Assembly (NCBI RefSeq): GCF_937128415.1
Contig: NZ_CAKZMJ010000062.1
Coordinates: 1 to 15,565 of the forward strand
Length of the DNA stretch: 15,565 bases
Direction: 5' to 3'
Origin: an uncultured Caldilinea sp.
GTDB taxonomy: Bacteria > Chloroflexota > Anaerolineae > Caldilineales > Caldilineaceae
Part shown: in pieces, positions 1 to 15,565 of the stretch
Layout of the letters: every line of letters starts with the position of its first letter
Position numbering within the stretch: the stretch's first letter is position 1
Made by a program: the position numbers and the translations under genes
Notes under the pieces: model-generated
The model's input: only the letters and a program-made list of their open reading frames with translations
The model's database searches: none
What the model was told of the DNA's origin: nothing

Positions 1-49
1 CCATTCCAAAATCATTACGAATCATCGATTGCGCGTTGAGAAAAGAGCC

Positions 50-922
<873 letters not shown>

Positions 923-928
923 CCGATT

Positions 929-2305
<1,377 letters not shown>

Positions 2306-2520
2306 AATTTTTGTGACGTCGCTCCTGACGTGACGCAGCGCCAACCTCGGCTGCCCGGATGGAAAGTTGAACCGGTGACGCCGCTGTAAAGCTTTCAACA
2401 CATCGATGACTCGATGATATTGAAGCATAGGCGGGCGGTTCTTTGCAATCGCCGGGAATCCATTCATGGCTGCGGCGCTGCCGTCATCGAGCGCGCACCC
2501 GCATATCCGGCGTTGCAGCG

Positions 2521-3027
2521 TCATTCAGGGTTTGTCTTGTCTTCATCGTCTTGATCGATTCGTCGCCCTTTTCGGTCGTGGAGCGCCAGCTTGCGTCCAA
2601 CGAAGGCAACCTCCAGCGCCAGGCCGGCCAGCACAAAGGCCAGGATAGGCCATTGGTTTGGCAGACTCCAGGGGTTGAATGGAGCAGTGGGAGGCGGTGG
2701 GATGGGAGAAGGCGTTGGGTTCGGGCCACCCTCTGTCGATGGTGTTGTGGAGGGCGAGGCCAGTGTCATCATCTGAGAATTTTCCCATAGGCAGTCGTCG
2801 GCGGCTTCTTCTGCAATTCGTTCTGGGGGCGTTCCTGAGGTCAACATTTGAGTGGTCAGCTCGCTGAGTTGGCTTTCGCTGCAGCGGGCGACGAGCGCTT
2901 TCATCTGTTCAGGAGGGAGCGCCGTTAAAACGCTGCGCTTTTCGGTCGGCAAGCTGAGCAATTTCTCGAGGCCGCTCGTCTTTGCTATGAAATAATTGAT
3001 GGATGTGCCTTTGGCTGAAGTCGCCAT
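2521..3027 (-). CDS. Hypothetical protein with Pro-rich linker and one C-terminal membrane helix
   Basis: 168 aa; I do not recognise the family. Seen in the sequence: an N-terminal region of about 90 residues, probably helical and soluble (contains EKLLSLPTEKRSVLTALPPE and ERIAEEAADD). Next come a Ser/Thr/Pro-rich linker of about 30 residues with a run of four prolines, one hydrophobic segment (WPILAFVLAGLALEVAFVG), and a strongly charged tail with several Arg/Lys followed by DQDDEDK. No signal peptide is visible. The basic residues just after the membrane segment suggest that the C-terminus faces the cytoplasm, which would put the N-terminal domain outside, but topology is uncertain. I chose the ATG at 3027 because AAGAGG sits 7 bases before it; longer in-frame starts at 3132 and 3147 have no ribosome site. 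It lies divergent from the sugar operon and upstream of sdaA on the same strand. Codon use looks less GC-biased than its neighbours. Confidence 0.6.
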   Translation of the reverse strand: MATSAKGTSINYFIAKTSGLEKLLSLPTEKRSVLTALPPEQMKALVARCSESQLSELTTQMLTSGTPPERIAEEAADDCLWENSQMMTLASPSTTPSTEGGPNPTPSPIPPPPTAPFNPWSLPNQWPILAFVLAGLALEVAFVGRKLALHDRKGRRIDQDDEDKTNPE

Positions 3028-3150
3028 AGCCGGTCCTCTTGGCTGGAGTTTCTGAATGCGCCTCGTCACCCTGCCGTTCGACTCGTCGATGCGCCCTTTC
3101 TTCTTTGTTGAAAGCGTGAAAACTTCTAGCATTCGCAATGCCGTCATGCG

Positions 3151-3179
3151 TTGACAGACGGTCTGCTTGGTGATAAGAT
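3151..3179 (+). promoter_or_regulatory. Sigma-70-type promoter of the sugar operon
   Basis: A perfect -35 box TTGACA (3151-3156) is followed after 17 bases by TAAGAT (3174-3179). The -10 is preceded by TG one base upstream (3171-3172), making an extended -10. The predicted transcription start is near 3186, giving a leader of about 150 bases before the ATG at 3338. The spacing, the perfect -35 box and the operator right at the start point all support it. Confidence 0.75.
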
Positions 3180-3187
3180 GTTGTTGC

Positions 3188-3201
3188 TTAAAACGTTTTA
3201 A
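3188..3201. promoter_or_regulatory. LacI-family-type operator palindrome
   Basis: TTAAAACGTTTTAA is a perfect 14-base palindrome with the central CG flanked by A/T runs that is typical of LacI/GalR-family operators. It covers roughly +2 to +15 of the predicted transcript, where a bound repressor would block initiation. A near copy of its right half, CGGTTTAA, lies 12 bases further on (3206-3213), about one helical turn. The regulator gene is not in the window, so the family is inferred from the site alone. Confidence 0.7.
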
Positions 3202-3263
3202 CTATCGGTTTAACACAGCTTCATCCAGAACAGGTCTTTGAATTCATCCTAAGAGACGATCGT

Positions 3264-3293
3264 GGCGCACGCTGCGCCGATGCTTTTCTCTTT
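3264..3293 (+). terminator. Leader hairpin with T-rich tail, possible attenuator
   Basis: GGCGCA (3264-3269) and TGCGCC (3273-3278) form a 6-base-pair GC-rich stem with a CGC loop. It is followed after five bases by the T-rich stretch TTTTCTCTTT (3284-3293). It lies inside the untranslated leader, between the operator and the isomerase start at 3338, so it could act as a conditional terminator. The stem is short and the tail is not a pure T run, so function is uncertain. Confidence 0.35.
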
Positions 3294-3337
3294 GTCGCTT
3301 CATCCACAACTTCTATGAATTTGAGGAGGACACAACT

Positions 3338-4807
<1,470 letters not shown>

Positions 4808-4816
4808 ACGGAAAGC

Positions 4817-4853
4817 GCGGAGATCGGGGGCGGCGCAGCCGCCCGATCTCCGC
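4817..4853 (+). other. Long intergenic stem-loop between isomerase and M24-like gene
   Basis: Arms GCGGAGATCGGG (4817-4828) and CCCGATCTCCGC (4842-4853) pair perfectly over 12 bases. Inside them CGGC/GCCG (4831-4834 and 4838-4841) forms a second short stem with a GCA loop and a two-base bulge. There is no T run after it, so it is not a standard intrinsic terminator. In the transcript it could stabilise the upstream message or mark a processing site. Confidence 0.6.
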
Positions 4854-4993
4854 ATGCGCCCGGCGGCCTCGCAAGCTCGTGGGGAAGCCGGAACAGTGCA
4901 GTTGCGAGCAGCGCCTGCGCATGGCCGAAAATCGGGAAAGCGCAGGCCGTACACCTTGTATCAGATTTTCACATGCCGCAAAGGAGTCTGGCT

Positions 4994-6082
<1,089 letters not shown>

Positions 6083-6133
6083 CTTTGGCGATGCGCGAAG
6101 TCTTGGCAATACATCCACGCCGGAGCATCCGAG

Positions 6134-6177
6134 CGGAGGCGATGACCGACGCGCGCAAGCGTAGGTCATCGCCTTCG
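6134..6177 (+). other. Long intergenic stem-loop between M24-like gene and araD
   Basis: CGGAGGCGATGACC (6134-6147) pairs with GGTCATCGCCTTCG (6164-6177) over 14 positions with one G-T pair. An inner ACGC/GCGT stem (6149-6152 and 6159-6162) closes a GCGCAA loop. No T run follows. It has the same layout as the hairpin at 4817-4853 but a different sequence, so it is not simply a copy of the same repeat. Confidence 0.6.
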
Positions 6178-6227
6178 GCGTGACGTTTGGACTTGCTTTG
6201 TGTTTCGATTGCTTCGAGGAATGGATC

Positions 6228-6869
<642 letters not shown>

Positions 6870-6923
6870 TTGAAGCAGAGGGCGACAGACAAAGGGTCGT
6901 ACGGGTCTGCTATCAGAAAAAGG

Positions 6924-6938
6924 TTATGTCTGTCATAA
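6924..6938. promoter_or_regulatory. Short dyad upstream of the DUF302 gene
   Basis: TTATG and CATAA (6924-6928, 6934-6938) form an inverted repeat with a five-base spacer, inside the 154-base gap between araD and the DUF302 gene. GTCTGTC at 6928-6934 is also the reverse complement of GACAGAC at 6884-6890. The layout would suit a small dimeric regulator, but I see no convincing -35/-10 pair beside it. Confidence 0.25.
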
Positions 6939-7023
6939 GCGATTTGAGGGCGCGCCTGGAGCAAAGGCTGCGCGATACTTTACCGCAATCGACCCGTGGA
7001 CTTTGCAGAAGGAGAATCCGCTT

Positions 7024-7434
7024 ATGACGACGACAACGCAACTCGGCATTCAGGTGCGCCTCGACGCCTCCTATGAGGAGGCCATTGAGCGGGCGACGGC
7101 TGCGCTCAAGGAGCAGGGCTTTGGGGTTTTGACCGAGATCGACGTCCAGGCCACGCTCAAGCAAAAGCTGAACGTCGATTTCAAAAAGTATAAAATTCTG
7201 GGGGCGTGCAATCCGCCGCTGGCGCATCGGGCGCTGACGACTGCGCCGGAAGTTGGTCTGCTGTTGCCCTGCAACGTGATCGTGTATGAAGACGAGGCGG
7301 GCGGCGCGGTCGTGACGCTCACCGACCCGATGTCTATGGTCGCCTTCCTTGACAATCCGGCGCTGCGACCGGTGGCGGAGGAGGCGCGCAGCAGGCTGGA
7401 GAAGGTGGCGCAGGCGTTGACGCAGCCAAGTTGA
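7024..7434 (+). CDS. DUF302 domain protein
   Basis: 136 aa, almost entirely one DUF302 domain, a small alpha/beta family of unknown function found in many bacteria. Seen: FGVLTEIDVQATLKQKL (33-49), then YKILGACNPPLAHRAL (56-71) with the family's CNPP motif at 62-65, LPCN (81-84), and a DP pair at 101-102 near the end of the domain. The two cysteines (C62, C83) could bind a ligand or metal, which is speculation. No signal peptide or membrane segment is present, so a cytoplasmic protein is expected. The ATG at 7024 has AAGGAGA 8 bases upstream; an in-frame TTG at 7003 lies before that site and is less likely. It may be expressed on its own, because 154 bases separate it from araD. It ends tail to tail with the SDR gene, 14 bases away. 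Confidence 0.88.
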   Translation: MTTTTQLGIQVRLDASYEEAIERATAALKEQGFGVLTEIDVQATLKQKLNVDFKKYKILGACNPPLAHRALTTAPEVGLLLPCNVIVYEDEAGGAVVTLTDPMSMVAFLDNPALRPVAEEARSRLEKVAQALTQPS

Positions 7435-7448
7435 GCCTACAAATTCAA

Positions 7449-8081
7449 CTATAAATCCAATACGCCGGAAGCGCCGGCTTCGTGGGCGGCCAAAATCCGC
7501 TCCGCCAGGGCTTCCGGCGTGAGCGCGTTGCGCGGCGGACGCATAGGCGTCTTATTCCACAACGACGTGTCCACTGCGCCGGGCCGCACGACGGTGACGC
7601 GCAGTTTGCGCTGCTCTTTGGCCAGCGTGGCCGCAAACGCCTCCAGCCCGGCCTTGGCGGCGGCGTAGGCGGAGAGGCCGGGCAGCCGCAATTTCTCACT
7701 GTACGCGCCGAGATACATCAGGTGCGCCTGATCGGCCAGCAGAGGCAAGCTGTAGTGAGTCGCCAGATAAGCGCCGGTCAGGTTGGCGTCTAAGATGCGC
7801 TTCCACGCCTCCGGCTTCATCTCCGCCACCGGGCTGGAAAGAATGTCGCCGACTGCGTACACCCAGAGGTCGATGGCAGGCAGCTCTTGGGCGGCGGAGT
7901 AGATGGCGCGCTGCACCGCAAACTCGTCGGCGACGTCCGCCTCGTAGCGAAATTCGGTGAGATCCGCCAGGTCGTGGGGATGGCGGCTCACGGCGCCCAC
8001 CGTCCATCCTTTCGCTCGCAACTGTTGCGCCAGCGCGCGACCGATGCCGCCGCTGGCGCCGAAAATCAACGCTGTAGCCAT
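7449..8081 (-). CDS. Short-chain dehydrogenase/reductase (SDR)
   Basis: 210 aa, shorter than the usual 240-260 of classical SDRs. Seen: the nucleotide-binding GASGGIG (8-14), an arginine after the second strand (VSR, R33) that suggests NADPH preference, N100 in DANLTG, and the catalytic YAAAK with Y139 and K143. The usual NNAG motif reads VYAVGD (74-79). The catalytic serine normally lies 13 residues before the tyrosine; that position is A126, and the nearest serine is S128, so the active site is slightly altered. AAAGGG lies 6 bases before the ATG at 8081. The gene follows folE2 by 49 bases on the same strand and is probably the last gene of the folate cluster, so a pterin substrate is conceivable. 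However, the nucleotide motif is not the TGxxxRxG form of pteridine reductases, so I give it no specific function. Confidence 0.88.
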   Translation of the reverse strand: MATALIFGASGGIGRALAQQLRAKGWTVGAVSRHPHDLADLTEFRYEADVADEFAVQRAIYSAAQELPAIDLWVYAVGDILSSPVAEMKPEAWKRILDANLTGAYLATHYSLPLLADQAHLMYLGAYSEKLRLPGLSAYAAAKAGLEAFAATLAKEQRKLRVTVVRPGAVDTSLWNKTPMRPPRNALTPEALAERILAAHEAGASGVLDL

Positions 8082-8130
8082 GCTTCGCCCTTTCTGTTCT
8101 CCCCGGATGCTCAGGCAGCCCCAGACACTT

Positions 8131-9245
<1,115 letters not shown>

Positions 9246-9249
<4 letters not shown>

Positions 9250-9737
9250 CTGGTTGCCTCCACTTTCTGATTCGTCAAGGCGGCTGCAATTTCGGCCAGC
9301 GTCTGGCCCGTCTGGGGGTGCACCCATTCGCCCGCAACGTCGGCCAGCGGGACGGCGACGTGGGCGAAGCGCAACACGTCTGGGTCTGGCAGCGGCCTGC
9401 CCTCTGTTTCGATAATTTCCCGGCCATAGAACGCTAAGTCCAGGTCGATGGGCCGCGGCGCGAACTTGTCCTGCGTGCGCACGCGCCCCATGGTGGACTC
9501 GATGGCGCGCAGCGCCTGACGCAGCGCTGCCGGCTCCAGGTCGGTCTCGGCGCGAACCGCAGCGTTGGCAAAGTCCGCCTGGCCGGATGGTTGCCCGTCG
9601 GCGCCGAGCGCAGGCGTGACGTAGACCGGGCTGACGGCCAGCACGCGCAGGCGCGGGTGGCGCTCCAGCTCGGCCAGCGCGCGTTGGATGTTGCGCTCGC
9701 GGTCGATGTTGCTGCCCAGGGTGATCAGGACCTCCAT
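9246..9737 (-). CDS. folK: 2-amino-4-hydroxy-6-hydroxymethyldihydropteridine pyrophosphokinase
   Basis: 163 aa, close to the 159 of E. coli FolK. It transfers pyrophosphate from ATP to 6-hydroxymethyl-7,8-dihydropterin, preparing it for dihydropteroate synthase. Seen: ITLGSNIDRERNIQRAL (5-21), SPVYVTPALG (36-45), and the hallmark FAPRPIDLDLAFYG (92-105), in which D98 and D100 match the two magnesium-binding aspartates of E. coli FolK. LRFAHVAVPLADVAGEWVHP (122-141) is the usual C-terminal motif. The ATG at 9737 is preceded by AAGGAG at 8 bases; that site lies inside the end of folB, whose stop is 5 bases upstream. The folK stop overlaps the folE2 start (ATGA), so the three genes are probably translationally coupled. 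Confidence 0.95.
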
Positions 9738-9742
9738 ATGCT

Positions 9743-10141
9743 TCACTCCTTCGAGGGCGCCGCGCCCATCACTTCTGCGCGCGTCCGGTAAATCGTCAGC
9801 CCGACGGAGCGAGAAAAGCGCACGGCGCCCGGCTTTTCGACGGTCAGCTCGACCGCCTCGATGCGCGGGTCGGTCTCGAAGCAGATGCGCATCAGGTCGG
9901 CGGCCAGCTTTTCGACGAGCTGCGGCGCAGCCGATTCGACGTGGGCGATCATGGCCTTGGCCGCCGTGCGATAGTTGACGGCGTCCTCGATGGCGTCGCT
10001 GACGCCGGCCTTGCGTGTGTCCGCCCACAAGGTGACGTTGATCAGAATGTCCTGGCGGTTGGCGCGCTCGTCGGGCTTGATGCCGACGATCCCGCGCACC
10101 AGCAGGTCCTTAATGAAAATGCGGTCCAGTGAGTTCGTCAC
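9743..10141 (-). CDS. folB: Dihydroneopterin aldolase
   Basis: 132 aa, slightly longer than the usual ~120. It cleaves 7,8-dihydroneopterin to 6-hydroxymethyl-7,8-dihydropterin and glycolaldehyde, the substrate step for FolK encoded just downstream. Seen: DRIFIKDLLVRGIVGIKPDE (6-25) with the conserved glutamate E25, QDILINVTLWAD (30-41), VNYRTAAK (55-62) with Y57, and VEKPGAVRFSRSVGLTI (101-117) with the catalytic lysine K102. I chose the GTG at 10141, preceded by AAGGAAG at about 6 bases. A longer in-frame start at 10186 would add 15 residues (a polar, Arg/Gln-rich stretch) not usual in the family. It is the first gene of the folate cluster; the 103 bases before it contain an inverted repeat but no clear promoter. 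Confidence 0.94.
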   Translation of the reverse strand: MTNSLDRIFIKDLLVRGIVGIKPDERANRQDILINVTLWADTRKAGVSDAIEDAVNYRTAAKAMIAHVESAAPQLVEKLAADLMRICFETDPRIEAVELTVEKPGAVRFSRSVGLTIYRTRAEVMGAAPSKE

Positions 10142-10182
10142 GCTTTTCTTCCTTTGCGATTGCCGCTGCACTGCGCAGAGTC

Positions 10183-10213
10183 TCAAGGCGCATCACTCTC
10201 GAAAGCGCCTTGA
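10183..10213. repeat. Inverted repeat between the alpha/beta hydrolase gene and folB
   Basis: TCAAGGCGC (10183-10191) and GCGCCTTGA (10205-10213) are perfect inverted copies of nine bases around a 13-base loop. The repeat lies 32 bases after the hydrolase stop in its direction of transcription and before folB. There is no T run after it on either strand, so it may be a weak or Rho-linked end structure, or a protein site. TTGAGA at its folB-proximal edge could serve as a -35 box, but no good -10 follows. Confidence 0.35.
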
Positions 10214-10233
10214 CGCGTCCTCTGGCTGTGGCA

Positions 10234-11240
<1,007 letters not shown>

Positions 11241-11284
11241 GACCGTGAAGTATGACGCAGTGTCCTGGCGCATGCAGTACGAGC

Positions 11285-11315
<31 letters not shown>

Positions 11316-11336
11316 ATTGGACAATTTCGGGGGAGA

Positions 11337-11870
<534 letters not shown>

Positions 11871-11985
11871 GGCCAGCGTCTATTTCCGAGCGGGCATGGT
11901 TTTCTGGAGAAGCAAAAAGTAATGAAAATATTGTCAAATATGCACAAATTCTTGTTTCCTTTTGCGCCTTCGCATTGAATCTCTT

Positions 11986-13751
<1,766 letters not shown>

Positions 13752-13795
13752 GTCTCCAAATTCCATCGCTGCGTTGATTGCGTTTTGTGCGTCAT

Positions 13796-13821
13796 CGCAA
13801 AGTCGCCCAAAGACGCAAAGA
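13796..13821. repeat. Short CGCAAAG-type tandem repeat
   Basis: Three imperfect units, CGCAAAGT, CGCCCAAAGA and CGCAAAGA, lie one after another in the 120-base gap between ftsK and the dynamin gene. The unit resembles intergenic CAAAGACGC-type repeats that I recall being scattered in several environmental bacterial genomes. A weaker relative may lie near 11952-11965 (CCTTTTGCGCCTTCGC) in another gap. Confidence 0.4.
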
Positions 13822-13866
13822 ACTTCCCCCAGCATCTCTACGCAACACGCACCATCTATCTCACGA

Positions 13867-15565
<1,699 letters not shown>

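Noticed and set aside
2314..2335. Repeated TGACGT units just upstream of the sdaA start
   Set aside because: Two copies 12 bases apart plus a partial third could be an operator, but they lie between the start codon and any plausible promoter and are too short to separate from chance.
7429..7450. AGTTGA/TCAACT stem over the convergent stops of the DUF302 and SDR genes
   Set aside because: Only six mostly A/T-containing pairs without a T tract; too weak to call a terminator.
9971..10141. Search for a Zur-type zinc-regulatory site or an alternative start region around folB because folE2 is often zinc-controlled
   Set aside because: I saw no AT-rich palindrome resembling a Zur box in or upstream of folB; the only inverted repeat nearby (10183-10213) is GC-rich.

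Overview
The window is a gene-dense, GC-rich bacterial chromosome segment that looks ordinary in most places. The protein set, high GC at third codon positions and scattered TTG/GTG starts fit a Chloroflexota bacterium, perhaps Anaerolineae/Caldilineales. That is an inference from family resemblance; no rRNA or marker tree is available here. I see no tRNA, rRNA, CRISPR array, transposase, phage gene or attachment site.

Left part (1-3147): a fumarylacetoacetate-hydrolase-family enzyme (+) runs tail to tail into a single-chain L-serine ammonia-lyase (-), which keeps all four cluster cysteines including the C-terminal one. Behind the lyase, on the same strand, lies a small unrecognised protein with a proline-rich linker and one C-terminal membrane segment.

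Sugar operon (3151-6869, +): a TTGACA/extended -10 promoter is followed at about +2 by a perfect LacI-family-type palindrome, a leader hairpin with a T-rich tail, and then three genes. These are an L-fucose/L-arabinose-isomerase-family protein, an M24 'pita-bread' protein that has lost most metal ligands, and an AraD-type L-ribulose-5-phosphate 4-epimerase. A long stem-loop sits in each of the two intergenic gaps. Isomerase plus epimerase suggests use of L-arabinose or a related sugar; the kinase, transporter and LacI-type regulator must lie elsewhere. The middle M24-like protein is the main unknown. A DUF302 gene follows (7024-7434, +) after a 154-base gap.

Right part (7449-15565): all genes are on the minus strand. 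In transcription order they are ftsK (5' end outside the window), a bacterial dynamin-like GTPase, a GNAT acetyltransferase, an alpha/beta hydrolase with an N-terminal membrane anchor, and a tight folate cluster folB-folK-folE2 followed by a short SDR oxidoreductase. folB and folK are 5 bases apart and folK/folE2 overlap by ATGA, so they are probably translationally coupled. FolE2 makes dihydroneopterin triphosphate, FolB and FolK carry out the next pterin steps, and folP/folC are not in the window.

The points most worth a second look are the operator-controlled sugar operon with its metal-ligand-poor M24 protein and intergenic hairpins, the Asn/Gly/His-rich N-terminus of FolE2, and the unrecognised membrane protein.
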